Origin: Polynucleobacter sp. HIN5
GTDB taxonomy: Bacteria > Pseudomonadota > Gammaproteobacteria > Burkholderiales > Burkholderiaceae
Length of the DNA: 64,000 bases
NCBI RefSeq assembly: GCF_030297555.1
Contig: NZ_AP028136.1
Location: forward strand, 930,001 to 994,000
Reading direction: 5' to 3'
This document shows, piece after piece, positions 46,975-56,518 of this stretch; position 1 is the first letter of the stretch, and every line of letters begins with the position of its first letter. The position numbers and the translations under genes were made by a program. Under the pieces are notes generated by a model. The model saw only the letters and a program-made list of their open reading frames with translations, was not told the origin of the DNA and ran no database searches.

Positions 46975-47706
46975 ATGATGAAAAAATCCATGATTGATGT
47001 ATACAGCTGGGCCACTCCCAATGGCCATAAGATCCATATCATGATGGAAGAATGCGGCTATCGCTTAGATCGCGATTGGCGTGCCATTCCAATTGATATT
47101 GGCAAAGGGGATCAATTTAAACCCGCTTTTCTGAAAATCAGCCCCAATAATAAGATCCCCGCGATTGTTGATCCCAATGGCCCCGATGGCAAACCGATTC
47201 ATCTATTTGAATCGGGCGCTATCTTGCTCTATCTTGCTAATAAAATGGGGCGCTTCTTGCCCAAATCAATTCGGGGTAAGTACGAGACAATGGAATGGTT
47301 GATGTTTCAGATGGGTGGCTTAGGTCCGATGTTGGGCCAAAATCATCACTTTCGTTTATATGCACCCCAGAAAATTGATTACGCCATAGAGCGCTATACC
47401 AATGAAGCAAAGCGTTTGTATGGTGTCTTGGATGAGCGTTTGAAGAAAAATAAGTTCATCGTTGGTAATGAGTACACCATCGCTGATATTGCTATCTATC
47501 CCTGGACACGACGTTGGGATAAACAAGGGATGGATCTCAAGGATTACCCAAACTTCAAACGCTGGTTTGAGATGGTTGGTGCACGACCTGCAGTGCAACG
47601 CGGTGTTGAGGTATTAACCACTTTGCGTAAGCCTGAGATGGATCCGAAGGAAAAGGAACAGTTGTTTGGTGCAACTCAATATCAACGCAGGAAGCTAGCA
47701 AAATGA
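46975..47706 (+). CDS. yfcG: Glutathione S-transferase, YfcG/Ure2p-like disulfide-bond oxidoreductase
   Basis: A 243-residue protein from the ATG at 46975 with AAGAG before it. The thioredoxin-like domain begins MIDVYSWATPNGHKIHIMMEE, followed by PNNKIPAIVDPNG and FESGAILLYLANK, all as in E. coli YfcG. The TPNGHK loop is the glutathione-binding site of nu-class enzymes that reduce disulfides. The C-terminal helical domain is complete. Its stop overlaps the next gene's start (ATGA at 47703-47706). Confidence 0.9.
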   Translation: MMKKSMIDVYSWATPNGHKIHIMMEECGYRLDRDWRAIPIDIGKGDQFKPAFLKISPNNKIPAIVDPNGPDGKPIHLFESGAILLYLANKMGRFLPKSIRGKYETMEWLMFQMGGLGPMLGQNHHFRLYAPQKIDYAIERYTNEAKRLYGVLDERLKKNKFIVGNEYTIADIAIYPWTRRWDKQGMDLKDYPNFKRWFEMVGARPAVQRGVEVLTTLRKPEMDPKEKEQLFGATQYQRRKLAK

Positions 47707-48560
47707 CCATTACCTCGATTGGAATTATTGGCGCTGGTACGATGGGTAATGGCATTGCTCAAGTGGCCGCCAGCGCTGGATACGATGTTGTATTACTGGA
47801 TGTTAGCGATGCGGCACTCGAGAAAGGTTTGGCAGCACTGAGTAATAGCCTTGATCGCCTGATTAAAAAAGAAGTGATGAATGCGGAGCAAAAATCCCAA
47901 ACATTGGCGCGGATTAAAACAACGACACATTACGCTGATCTGGCTCAAGTCTCTTTAGTCATTGAGGCCGCCACAGAGAATCAAGCCATCAAAGAATCGA
48001 TCTTGCAGCAAGTCGATCGGGTGGTGAGTAACGATACGATCATTGCGAGCAATACTTCATCCATCTCGATTACGCATTTGGGTTTACGCAACTCACGGCC
48101 CGAGCGCTTTATTGGGATTCATTTTTTTAATCCCCCACCCCTCATGGCCCTCATCGAGGTCATCATGGGCAAGCAAACTAGTCCCGAGACCCTAAAGACT
48201 GTGCTGGCGATGGCCACGCGTATGGGCAAGGAGCCTATTACTGTCCAAAGCTCACCTGGCTTTGTCGTCAATCGCATCCTTTTGCCAATGATCAATGAAG
48301 CCTTCTTTGTCTTACATGAAGGAATTGCCAGCCCCGAAGATATTGATACGGGTATGAAGCTGGGCTGTAATCACCCCATCGGCCCCCTAGCGTTGGCTGA
48401 CCTCATTGGTCTAGACACTTGTCTGGCGATCATGGAGGTGTATCACCACGAGTTTAAAGACGATAAATATCGCCCATCCCCTCTACTGATTAATTTGGTG
48501 GCTAAGGGAAATTTGGGGCGCAAGACTGGACGTGGAGTGTATGCCTACGACAAAAAGTGA
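47703..48560 (+). CDS. hbd: 3-hydroxybutyryl-CoA dehydrogenase
   Basis: A 285-residue NAD(P)-dependent enzyme interconverting acetoacetyl-CoA and 3-hydroxybutyryl-CoA. The Rossmann loop is GIIGAGTMGNGIAQVAA, and HFFNPPPLMALIEVI carries the catalytic His. Single-domain length fits Hbd/PaaH rather than the large FadB subunit. A role in butyrate or aromatic catabolism, or in supplying polyhydroxyalkanoate metabolism, is possible; the exact pathway is not shown by neighbours. Confidence 0.92.
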   Translation: MTITSIGIIGAGTMGNGIAQVAASAGYDVVLLDVSDAALEKGLAALSNSLDRLIKKEVMNAEQKSQTLARIKTTTHYADLAQVSLVIEAATENQAIKESILQQVDRVVSNDTIIASNTSSISITHLGLRNSRPERFIGIHFFNPPPLMALIEVIMGKQTSPETLKTVLAMATRMGKEPITVQSSPGFVVNRILLPMINEAFFVLHEGIASPEDIDTGMKLGCNHPIGPLALADLIGLDTCLAIMEVYHHEFKDDKYRPSPLLINLVAKGNLGRKTGRGVYAYDKK

Positions 48561-49029
48561 GTTACCAACGATTGTGCGGATCCTCGGATACGCGGGGCTC
48601 ATTCCATTTATTGGACTGGCATTCATGGTCCAGTTAGCGGATAGCCCTAACGATATGATTGCTCTTGAGTCATTGGTCGCTTATGGCGCAGTGATCGTCT
48701 CGTTTTTGGGCGCTTTGCACTGGGGCGCTTGCTTTAAGACCATCGGCGAGTCGACCCAAAATCGCTGGCTGGATCACAGCGTTTGGATTTGGGGGATCAT
48801 GCCAGCACTGATTGCGTGGTTGGCGATTCATATCTTTATCCCATTGGCACTGCTCTTACTCGCAGCCACTTTGATCGTTCAGCGCGCAATTGATCAACGC
48901 ACCTACGCATACTATTTTGCGAACGCTCAAATGGCAAACGCATTCCTGCACATGCGCACCCATTTAACGATTGTGGCTTCGGTGTGTTTGATCTGGGCGG
49001 GTCTAACCAGCCTCATTCGCAATTACTAA
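48541..49029 (+). CDS. DUF3429 family membrane protein
   Basis: A 162-residue protein from the ATG at 48541, which overlaps the end of hbd by 20 bases. It has five hydrophobic helices and the family segment VSFLGALHWGACF with a His and Trp in the middle of a helix. DUF3429 proteins have no known function. It ends 15 bases from the convergent TIGR00645 gene with no clear terminator between. Confidence 0.8.
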   Translation: MPTTKSELPTIVRILGYAGLIPFIGLAFMVQLADSPNDMIALESLVAYGAVIVSFLGALHWGACFKTIGESTQNRWLDHSVWIWGIMPALIAWLAIHIFIPLALLLLAATLIVQRAIDQRTYAYYFANAQMANAFLHMRTHLTIVASVCLIWAGLTSLIRNY

Positions 49030-49044
49030 TGGAGTCTTTCGCTG

Positions 49045-49587
49045 CTAGTGTTTCTGGTGGGCGGCCGCAATGATCTTCTCGGTATACGCAATCGCTAATG
49101 CCGATAGAACAAACGTTATATGAATCATGGTTTGCCAAAGCAAGGTTTTCTCATCATACGAAGCGGCATTGATAAACGTCTTTAGCAAATGAATCGAAGA
49201 GATCCCAATAATCGCGGTAGCCAGTTTGACCTTTAAAACCCCAGCATTGACGTGCGAGAGCCATTCGGGCTGATCGGGGTGATCATGAAGATCTAAGCGT
49301 GAGACAAAGGTCTCCCAGCCACCCACAATCACCATCACCAAGAGATTGGAGATCATCACCACATCAATGAGCCCCAAGACAATTAGCATCAAGGCAGTCT
49401 CGGTCATTTCCTTATCTTTCATCATCGTGATGAGATGAATTAGCTCTAACCAGAACTGCCAAACATAAACACCTTGGGCGACAATGAGGCCGATATAAAG
49501 AGGAGCCTGTAGCCAACGGGACATAAAGATCCAACGCGGCAAGGGACGTAATTTCTTTTCGATTAAGAATTCTTTATCTTCGTTCAT
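49045..49587 (-). CDS. UPF0114/TIGR00645 family membrane protein
   Basis: A 180-residue protein with four hydrophobic helices, from the ATG at 49587. The segments [43 protein letters not shown] [16 protein letters not shown] and [19 protein letters not shown] match the YqhA/UPF0114 family. Function is unknown. The longer open reading upstream overlaps the divergent rarA start and lacks family sequence. Confidence 0.87.
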   Translation of the reverse strand: MNEDKEFLIEKKLRPLPRWIFMSRWLQAPLYIGLIVAQGVYVWQFWLELIHLITMMKDKEMTETALMLIVLGLIDVVMISNLLVMVIVGGWETFVSRLDLHDHPDQPEWLSHVNAGVLKVKLATAIIGISSIHLLKTFINAASYDEKTLLWQTMIHITFVLSALAIAYTEKIIAAAHQKH

Positions 49588-49660
49588 AGACTGTATTTTA
49601 GCGGACTTTATGTCTTGGTCGTGACGATATAACAGCGTACAAAAGTGCGAGAATACGAAG

Positions 49661-50971
49661 ATGATGCCCAGCCTTTTTGACTCCAAACCCATTGCGCCAT
49701 TAGCCGAGGCTTTGCGCCCCAAGACCATCGAGGAAGTGATTGGTCAGGCGCACTTGTTGGGACCCGGCAAACCATTACGCTTAGCGTTTGAAAGTGGTCA
49801 ACCGCATTCAATGATTTTATGGGGGCCGCCTGGGGTTGGCAAAACTACGATTGCTAGATTATCTGCACACGCCTTTCATCACTCCTTCATTGCGATCTCT
49901 GCTGTCCTTGCGGGCGTTAAAGAAATCCGGGAGGCGATTGAGCGGGCGCACCATGACATGGCTCAGTTTGGTCGGCAAACGATTTTATTTATTGATGAGA
50001 TTCATCGATTTAATAAGAGTCAGCAAGATGCATTGCTACCGCATATGGAATCAGGTCTCTTCACAGTGATTGGCGCAACCACTGAGAACCCTTCTTTTGA
50101 GGTCAATGCTGCCCTCCTCTCACGCGCTCAAGTGTATGTTCTCAAACCACTCACCAGCGATGAGCTAAGGCAACTCCTAGCGCGTGCGTGCGAGCATGCT
50201 TTACCAAGCGTTACGCTCAGTGACGATGCCATGACAACCATCGTGGCCTATGCCGATGGGGATGCACGGCGCTTAATGAACTTAATCGAGCAATTGCAAC
50301 AAACCGTCCGCACACAAGGCATTACTTCGGTAGATCGGGCTCTGATTGAGAACACCCTTAATCTCAATGCGCGGCGCTTTGATAAAGGTGGTGATCAGTT
50401 TTATGACCAGATCTCGGCCTTGCATAAATCGGTACGCGGCTCGCACCCCGATGCCGCGCTCTATTGGTTATGCCGCATGCTCGATGGCGGGGCCGATCCG
50501 CGCTATCTCGCACGTCGGATTATTCGGATGGCCTGGGAAGACATTGGTCTAGCCGATCCACGGGCGATGCAACTTGCCAATGATGCTGCACAGACCTATG
50601 AGCGCTTGGGATCCCCTGAAGGGGAGCTAGCCTTAGGTCAAGCCGTGGTTTATCTGGCGATTGCACCCAAGAGCAATGCGAGCTATCACGCATTTAATGC
50701 AGCTCGTGCTTTTGTTGCAAGCGATCGCAGTCGCGAAGTACCGGTGCATTTGCGTAATGCCCCGACCCAACTCATGAAAGACCTCGGGCATGGTCATGCC
50801 TATCGCTATGCACATGATGAACCTCATGCCTACGCTGCAGGAGAATCGTATTTACCCGAAGGGATGGCAGAGCCGCGCTGGTATGAGCCGGTTGAGCGTG
50901 GCCTCGAAATTAAGATTGCGGAGCGCATGGCCTTCTTGCGTGACTTGGATGAGCAGGCGAATAAAACGTAA
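49661..50971 (+). CDS. rarA: Replication-associated recombination protein A (MgsA)
   Basis: A 436-residue AAA+ ATPase acting at stalled replication forks and gaps. Walker A is [13 protein letters not shown] and Walker [20 protein letters not shown], with the sensor region [11 protein letters not shown]. The C-terminal tetramerisation domain includes [21 protein letters not shown]. Two tandem ATGs (49661, 49664) are possible. It directly precedes the SOS-regulated umuDC operon, so two DNA-damage functions lie side by side. Confidence 0.95.
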   Translation: MMPSLFDSKPIAPLAEALRPKTIEEVIGQAHLLGPGKPLRLAFESGQPHSMILWGPPGVGKTTIARLSAHAFHHSFIAISAVLAGVKEIREAIERAHHDMAQFGRQTILFIDEIHRFNKSQQDALLPHMESGLFTVIGATTENPSFEVNAALLSRAQVYVLKPLTSDELRQLLARACEHALPSVTLSDDAMTTIVAYADGDARRLMNLIEQLQQTVRTQGITSVDRALIENTLNLNARRFDKGGDQFYDQISALHKSVRGSHPDAALYWLCRMLDGGADPRYLARRIIRMAWEDIGLADPRAMQLANDAAQTYERLGSPEGELALGQAVVYLAIAPKSNASYHAFNAARAFVASDRSREVPVHLRNAPTQLMKDLGHGHAYRYAHDEPHAYAAGESYLPEGMAEPRWYEPVERGLEIKIAERMAFLRDLDEQANKT

Positions 50972-51009
50972 TGCATTGACCGTTTCTGAACTAACAAAAT
51001 TACTATATA

Positions 51010-51025
51010 CTGTATAAATATACAG
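51010..51025. promoter_or_regulatory. LexA-binding site (SOS box) of umuDC
   Basis: CTGTATAAATATACAG is a perfect match to CTG-N10-CAG and nearly symmetrical; symmetry extends outward through TA on both sides. It lies three bases before the umuD ATG. A TTGACC at 50976-50981 with a -10-like TACTAT at 51001-51006 (19-base spacer) would place the transcription start inside the box. Strong match to the LexA consensus shared by beta- and gammaproteobacteria. Confidence 0.9.
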
Positions 51026-51028
51026 TAT

Positions 51029-51475
51029 ATGAAATCCCCTGATTTAAACCCTCTTCTGTCTTCGTGCTTCGCCCCCATCCGGCGTGGGTCTTGCTATCGA
51101 CCCCTGATCGCTGGACGCGCACCTGCCGGGTTTCCATCACCCGCTGCCGATCATTACGACAAACGCCTTGATCTCAACGAGCACCTGGTCTTGCATCCGG
51201 AGGCTACATTTTTCTTACGAGTCAAAGGCAACTCGATGATTGGTGCGGGGATTCATGATGGTGACTTATTGGTAGTGGATCGCTCGCTTGAACCCGGTCA
51301 TGGTCGCGTCGTGATTGCAGCGCTTGATGGAGAGCTCACCGTAAAACGCTTACACCAACAACGCGGCAAGATTTTGCTCTGCGCTGATAACCCCGATTAC
51401 CCTGCGATCGAGATTCGTCAGGGGCAAGAGTTACAAATTTGGGGGGTCGTCGCGCACGTGATCCATAAGGTGTAG
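51029..51475 (+). CDS. umuD: Translesion polymerase V autoproteolytic subunit UmuD
   Basis: A 148-residue S24 peptidase. The catalytic pair is Ser69 in GNSMIG and Lys106 in LTVKRLH. The self-cleavage site is expected at Ala33-Gly34 in PAGFPSPAADHYD; E. coli uses Cys-Gly with the same following residues. The N-terminal arm before the site is about nine residues longer than in E. coli. The LexA box ends three bases before the ATG, leaving no RBS, and no other in-frame ATG, GTG or TTG precedes the cleavage site. Confidence 0.94.
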   Translation: MKSPDLNPLLSSCFAPIRRGSCYRPLIAGRAPAGFPSPAADHYDKRLDLNEHLVLHPEATFFLRVKGNSMIGAGIHDGDLLVVDRSLEPGHGRVVIAALDGELTVKRLHQQRGKILLCADNPDYPAIEIRQGQELQIWGVVAHVIHKV

Positions 51476-51481
51476 TAATCC

Positions 51482-52777
51482 ATGCGCCCTGTTTTTGCTC
51501 TGGTGGATGGCAATAATTTTTATGTCTCGTGTGAGCGCGTCTTTAACCCTCGCCTCGAAGGCAAACCTGTTGTGGTGTTGTCCAATAATGATGGCTGCAT
51601 CGTTGCCCGCAGCCAAGAAGCGCGCGCACTCGGTATTCGGATGGGAGCACCCTTCTTTGAAGCCAAACATTTGATGCGCTCGCACGGCCTCATTTGGCTC
51701 AGCTCCAACTACACTCTGTATGGCGATATGAGCGCTCGCCTGATGGTCCTGTTAGGCGAGTTTGCACCTCACCAAGAAATCTACTCCATCGACGAATGCT
51801 TTCTGGATCTAACCGGCATCTCGAATGACTTGGTAGCCCATGCCCAGCAAATGCGTAGGCGCATTAAGCAATACTTAGGGCTGCCAACTTGCGTGGGAAT
51901 TGGGCACAGCAAGACCTTAGCTAAATTAGCGAACCATATTGCCAAGAAACGTTTGCACTATCAAGGTGTGTTTAGTTGGTCGCATTGCAATCGCCTGGAG
52001 GCCGATGCCTTGATGGCCGATATTGAGATTGGTGAAGTATGGGGCGTAGGTCGACGCCTAAAGATCAAACTCGAGCAATGCGGTATACGGAGCGTATGTG
52101 ATCTGAAATATGCCTCAACTAGTTTGATTCGTAAACGGTTTGGTGTCGTGCTTGAGCGTACCGTGCATGAGCTCAATGGCATTAGTTGCCTTGATTTAGA
52201 AGATACCGAAGACCATCAGACGACCCGTAAGCACCAAATTATTTCGAGTAAAAGTTTTGGCAAGCCTGTCCATGAGCTCGATGAGCTACGCCAAGCGGTG
52301 GTGAGTTACGTCACGCGCGCTGCCGAGAAATTACGCCAACAAGGTTCATGGTGCTCCCATCTTCTGGTTTATCTGCGCACCAATCCATTTGCACCCCATC
52401 ACCCTCAATACGCCAAGAGCATTACCATTCCATTATTGATAGGCACGGATGACACGCGCATCTTGGCCCAATACGTTAGCGCAGGTATTGAGCGTATTTA
52501 TCGTCCTGGCTTTGCGTATAAGAAAGCGGGGGTGATGTTGTTAGGTCTGCATCCAGCCGGTCAAGATCTTGGCGATCTTTTTTGCAATCCGCCACAACGT
52601 GAGCGCTCATCGCAACTCATGCAAGTGATGGATCGACTCAATCAAGAGTACGGCTCTAATACCCTACGCCTAGCAGCTGCTGGTTTACGTCCGCAGTGGA
52701 CTATGCGCTCTTCCCAGCGCAGCCCCAACTACACTACGGCCTGGCATGAGCTTGCCCAAGCATGCGCCAATCGCTAA
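51482..52777 (+). CDS. umuC: DNA polymerase V catalytic subunit UmuC
   Basis: A 431-residue Y-family polymerase for translesion synthesis. N-terminal [19 protein letters not shown] holds the first metal Asp, and [11 protein letters not shown] the second acidic pair. The helix-hairpin-helix region [19 protein letters not shown] and the little-finger domain follow, then a C-terminal UmuC tail. It starts six bases after umuD, so the two are co-translated under LexA control. Confidence 0.96.
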   Translation: MRPVFALVDGNNFYVSCERVFNPRLEGKPVVVLSNNDGCIVARSQEARALGIRMGAPFFEAKHLMRSHGLIWLSSNYTLYGDMSARLMVLLGEFAPHQEIYSIDECFLDLTGISNDLVAHAQQMRRRIKQYLGLPTCVGIGHSKTLAKLANHIAKKRLHYQGVFSWSHCNRLEADALMADIEIGEVWGVGRRLKIKLEQCGIRSVCDLKYASTSLIRKRFGVVLERTVHELNGISCLDLEDTEDHQTTRKHQIISSKSFGKPVHELDELRQAVVSYVTRAAEKLRQQGSWCSHLLVYLRTNPFAPHHPQYAKSITIPLLIGTDDTRILAQYVSAGIERIYRPGFAYKKAGVMLLGLHPAGQDLGDLFCNPPQRERSSQLMQVMDRLNQEYGSNTLRLAAAGLRPQWTMRSSQRSPNYTTAWHELAQACANR

Positions 52778-52819
52778 TACAATGAAGCATCCATAATCAT
52801 TGCAATTAAAGGAAATACG

Positions 52820-53395
52820 ATGCGCAAATTTTGGCTCTCACTGGGTCTCGCTATTAGTATCACCACCCTCTCAGGGTTCTCATACGCAGGACCCAAAGTG
52901 GAATTTAAGACCAATCTCGGTAACTTCGTTGTCGACCTTGACTCCGATAAAGCCCCCAAGACCGTCAATAATTTTTTGGCGTATGTAAAGAGCGGTTTCT
53001 ATAACGGTACCGTATTCCACCGCGTGATTAATGGTTTTATGGTGCAAGGTGGTGGCTTTACTACCGAGCTGGTACAAAAACCAACGCAGCCACCTGTGGT
53101 CTCTGAAGCACAAAATGGTTTAAAGAATCAGATCTACACCATTGCCATGGCAAGAACCTCCGATCCCGATTCAGCAACTGCGCAGTTTTATATCAATGTC
53201 AAAGACAATCCAGGCTTGGATTTTCCCAATGCGATGGGTAATGGCTATACCGTCTTTGGAAAAGTGATTTCAGGGACACAAACCATCGATAAAATCAAGC
53301 AAGTACCAACCGGAGTTGCTTCAACCCCACGCGGTCGCATGGCCGATGTGCCCAATACGCCTGTTGTGATTGAGTCGGTCACCATCCTCAAATAA
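52820..53395 (+). CDS. ppiA: Periplasmic peptidyl-prolyl cis-trans isomerase, cyclophilin type
   Basis: A 191-residue protein with a Sec signal (cleavage near SYAGPKVEF) and a cyclophilin domain. GTVFHRVINGFMVQGGGF and ATAQFYINVKDN correspond to the active-site strands. It catalyses proline isomerisation during protein folding in the periplasm. The RBS AAAGGAAA precedes the ATG. Five bases separate its stop from the pabB fusion gene. Confidence 0.9.
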   Translation: MRKFWLSLGLAISITTLSGFSYAGPKVEFKTNLGNFVVDLDSDKAPKTVNNFLAYVKSGFYNGTVFHRVINGFMVQGGGFTTELVQKPTQPPVVSEAQNGLKNQIYTIAMARTSDPDSATAQFYINVKDNPGLDFPNAMGNGYTVFGKVISGTQTIDKIKQVPTGVASTPRGRMADVPNTPVVIESVTILK

Positions 53396-53399
53396 GCCA

Positions 53400-55214
53400 A
53401 TGCTATTGCTAGACGATGTTGAGAGTAGTCGGGAACAACCCACCAGTCGACTCTATCAATACGTCCAACACGAGTGGTGCGCTAATCGATTTCATGAGTT
53501 AGACGCTTGCTTTGATGGCATCGAGACCGCTCTAGGCCAGGGTCAATATGTCGTCGCACTCTTTGCCTATGAGCTCGGTTATTACTGGCAGGGCATTACG
53601 TGCAAACACCCAGAGCCACTGCCTTTACTCAGGGCATGGTCTTTTGCAGAAGTTAGTAAACTCTCCAAAGAGGCGGTCGATGCGTTTTTACACGAACGCC
53701 TAGCGATTGAGTCAACTCCCAGTGGCATCCTCAATCGGCACGACTCCATCAATCAAGCACGTTTTACCGAGGATATTGGGCGTATTCAAGCATGGATTGC
53801 AGCGGGCGATACCTATCAAATTAATCACTCCTATCGGGTGTATGGCCAAGCCTATGGCTCACCACTCGCTCTCTATGCGCGCTTGCGAGAACGGCAACCG
53901 GGGCGTTATGGTGCGTTCATTGCAGATGGCCATCAGGCAGTCTTATCCCAATCCCCCGAACTGTTGATTCGGCGCTCTGGCGATACCCTAATAGCAGAAC
54001 CCATGAAGGGCACGGCCGATGCCGCTTTGGCACAGGCCAGTGAGTTAGCCAATGATCCCAAGAATCAAGCGGAGAACGTCATGATTGTGGATCTTTTGCG
54101 TAATGATCTGGGGCGCATTGCACAAACCGGATCGGTTCATGTTCCCGCACTCTTTGAGGTCAAGCAACATGGTCAGGTTTTACAAATGACCTCGACCGTA
54201 CAGGCAAAGCCACGACCTAATCTTCGGGTTGAGGATGTGCTGCGGGCTGTGTTCCCCTGCGGCTCAGTAACAGGGGCTCCCAAAAAACGCAGTATGGAGA
54301 TTATTCAAGCGTTAGAGGATCAACCGCGTGGCTGGTATTGCGGGGCATTGGGTTGGTTTGATCCTAATGGCGACTTTGCGATGAGTGTGCCAATCCGCAC
54401 GCTACAGATGGATCAATATGCACAATCTGATTCATCGTCTTTTGTCTTAGGTGTTGGTGCCGGAATTACCATAGACTCCGATGCCAACACGGAATACCAA
54501 GAGTGCCAACTGAAGGCAGCATTCTTAACGAGCCTACCAAGCGGTGTTGGGATCTTTGAAACCATCCGTTTTGATCCAGGTAGCGATCCCACCCGTATTG
54601 CAAATTGGTCAAAGCACTTCGAGCGCCTATCGAGCTCAGCCCGTGATTTAGGAATTCAATTTGATGACGAAGTCTTGCAAAGTATGGTGCGAGCGGCTGC
54701 AACCGATTTGGCTCACGATCGCATCCATCGTGTACGGATTGATTTAAGTACAACCGGCCAACTATCGCTATCGCATTCCGTGATTGAGATGCCCCCCGGT
54801 CCTGTTCAATTATTTTGGGCCCATGAGATTTTGCAAGGCGATTACACCCCCCAGCAACTCACCATGCAGTCGCATCACCCCTTATTGCGTCATAAGGTTA
54901 GCGAACGTGAAATCTATGATGCTGCTTGGCATAAGGCGGTCGAGCTGGGTGGCTTTGATGCCCTATTTATCAATGAGCATGGGCACGTCACCGAAGGTGG
55001 GCGCACGAGTGTATTGATCCGCGAGGACGTCAATGGGCCATGGCTTACGCCACCCTTATCAGCGGGTGTACTACCAGGCGTGATGCGTTCGATCATCTTG
55101 GCCGATCCGAGCATGAATGCCCGCGAGGCGAACCTGACTATTGCCCAGGTAGTAAACGCAAATGAAATAATGCTATGCAATGCTTTGCGTGGAATGATTC
55201 CGGCTCATTTATGA
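53400..55214 (+). CDS. pabB: Fused aminodeoxychorismate synthase component I and aminodeoxychorismate lyase (PabB-PabC)
   Basis: A 604-residue fusion for p-aminobenzoate synthesis in the folate pathway. Residues 1-380 form the chorismate-binding PabB part, with Lys203 in EPMKGTADA and the motifs IVDLLRNDLGRIA and VFPCGSVTGAPK. Residues about 385-604 are a class IV aminotransferase-like PabC part, with the likely PLP Lys in LLRHKVSEREIYD and the GHVTEGGRTSV motif. The glutaminase partner PabA is not in the window. The start at 53400 avoids overlap with ppiA. Confidence 0.92.
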   Translation: MLLLDDVESSREQPTSRLYQYVQHEWCANRFHELDACFDGIETALGQGQYVVALFAYELGYYWQGITCKHPEPLPLLRAWSFAEVSKLSKEAVDAFLHERLAIESTPSGILNRHDSINQARFTEDIGRIQAWIAAGDTYQINHSYRVYGQAYGSPLALYARLRERQPGRYGAFIADGHQAVLSQSPELLIRRSGDTLIAEPMKGTADAALAQASELANDPKNQAENVMIVDLLRNDLGRIAQTGSVHVPALFEVKQHGQVLQMTSTVQAKPRPNLRVEDVLRAVFPCGSVTGAPKKRSMEIIQALEDQPRGWYCGALGWFDPNGDFAMSVPIRTLQMDQYAQSDSSSFVLGVGAGITIDSDANTEYQECQLKAAFLTSLPSGVGIFETIRFDPGSDPTRIANWSKHFERLSSSARDLGIQFDDEVLQSMVRAAATDLAHDRIHRVRIDLSTTGQLSLSHSVIEMPPGPVQLFWAHEILQGDYTPQQLTMQSHHPLLRHKVSEREIYDAAWHKAVELGGFDALFINEHGHVTEGGRTSVLIREDVNGPWLTPPLSAGVLPGVMRSIILADPSMNAREANLTIAQVVNANEIMLCNALRGMIPAHL

Positions 55215-55765
55215 ACTACTGCTCCTCCTGCGGCTCTAACGTCCGCCTGCAAATACCGCCTGACGATACGCGCATGCGTCATGTTTGCGCGCAATGTGGT
55301 GAGATTCATTATCGTAACCCGCGTAATGTGGTCGGTACGATTCCCATTTGGGAGAACCAAGTCCTTCTGTGTCGACGCGCGATTGCACCTCGACATGGTT
55401 ACTGGACTCTGCCAGCGGGCTTCCTAGAGGTTGGTGAGAGCACTGAACACGGTGCTGCACGCGAGACCTTTGAGGAGGCTGGAGCACACGTCGATATTGG
55501 CCCCCTCTTCTCACTTCTCAATGTGGCACACGTCGAGCAAGTTCACCTGTTTTATTTGGCACAGATGCGCACACCTCACTTTGAAGCGGGCATCGAAAGT
55601 TTAGAGGTTGGCTTATTTACCGAAGCACAGATCCCCTGGTCGGAGCTAGCCTTTCCGACAGTAAAGCAGACCTTGCAGTGGTATTTTGAGGATCTCCGTG
55701 GCAGCGGGATTTTTCAGGGACGCACGCGCTCGCGCGATATTTTGCCTGGTGAGCGCATTGAGTAA
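55211..55765 (+). CDS. Nudix hydrolase with N-terminal zinc ribbon
   Basis: A 184-residue protein whose ATG overlaps the pabB fusion stop. An N-terminal four-cysteine ribbon (CSSCGS, CAQCGE) precedes the Nudix box GFLEVGESTEHGAARETFEEAGA, which has the canonical GX5EX7REUXEEXGU spacing. The ribbon resembles that of NudC-like NADH or RNA-cap pyrophosphatases, but the C-terminal NudC signature was not recognised. A nucleotide diphosphate hydrolase; the substrate is unknown. Confidence 0.88.
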   Translation: MNYCSSCGSNVRLQIPPDDTRMRHVCAQCGEIHYRNPRNVVGTIPIWENQVLLCRRAIAPRHGYWTLPAGFLEVGESTEHGAARETFEEAGAHVDIGPLFSLLNVAHVEQVHLFYLAQMRTPHFEAGIESLEVGLFTEAQIPWSELAFPTVKQTLQWYFEDLRGSGIFQGRTRSRDILPGERIE

Positions 55766-55780
55766 GTTGTATCACCGATC

Positions 55781-56518
55781 ATGAGCACCATCCCGTGGCT
55801 TGGCCCAAGCGATCCATTCCCTAACCCACTCACTCAGCCTGATCCTGACCCGGAGGTTCCGGGACTGCTGGCAGTGAGTGAACGGATCTATCCTGGGCAG
55901 TTAGAGCGCGCTTACCGCAGCGGTATTTTCCCCTGGTACTCCGATCATCAGCCGGTCTTGTGGTGGTCGCCCGACCCACGCATGACTCTCAAGCCTGCAA
56001 ATCTCAAAATTAGTCAGTCATTACGCAAAACGATCCGCGCATGCCTGGATGATCCAAGCATGACGTTGCGGGTGGATCATGATTTTTCGGGGGTGATGCG
56101 CGCCTGTGCCACCACCGCACGCCAGGGTCAAGATGGCACGTGGATTACCCATGAAATCATGGATGCATATACGACATTGCATGAGCAAGGTCATGCCCAT
56201 TGCATCACCTTAGAGCAGAATCAGCATGCCATTGGTGGCCTGTATTGCGTCTCCTTTGGGGCCATGGTGTTTGGTGAGTCGATGTTTTCGAGGGTTCGCG
56301 ACTCCTCCAAGCTCGCTTTAGCAGCCTTATGCGCATGGTGCTACGATCATGGGGTGACCTTCATTGATTGCCAACAAGAGACCGCCCACCTTCGCTCCTT
56401 AGGAGCCATGCCCATTAGCCGCTCTGAGTTCCTAGGGCACGTAGCGCGCTCTGCGCTTACTCCAATCCAAGGAATATGGGCGATGGATAAGTCCATTTTA
56501 GAGAGATATCTGCAATGA
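55781..56518 (+). CDS. aat: Leucyl/phenylalanyl-tRNA-protein transferase Aat
   Basis: A 245-residue enzyme that adds Leu or Phe to N-terminal Arg or Lys, marking proteins for ClpS-ClpAP. Family features are [41 protein letters not shown]-like [18 protein letters not shown] and [13 protein letters not shown]. Its stop overlaps the start of the bpt gene (ATGA at 56515-56518). Confidence 0.96.
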   Translation: MSTIPWLGPSDPFPNPLTQPDPDPEVPGLLAVSERIYPGQLERAYRSGIFPWYSDHQPVLWWSPDPRMTLKPANLKISQSLRKTIRACLDDPSMTLRVDHDFSGVMRACATTARQGQDGTWITHEIMDAYTTLHEQGHAHCITLEQNQHAIGGLYCVSFGAMVFGESMFSRVRDSSKLALAALCAWCYDHGVTFIDCQQETAHLRSLGAMPISRSEFLGHVARSALTPIQGIWAMDKSILERYLQ

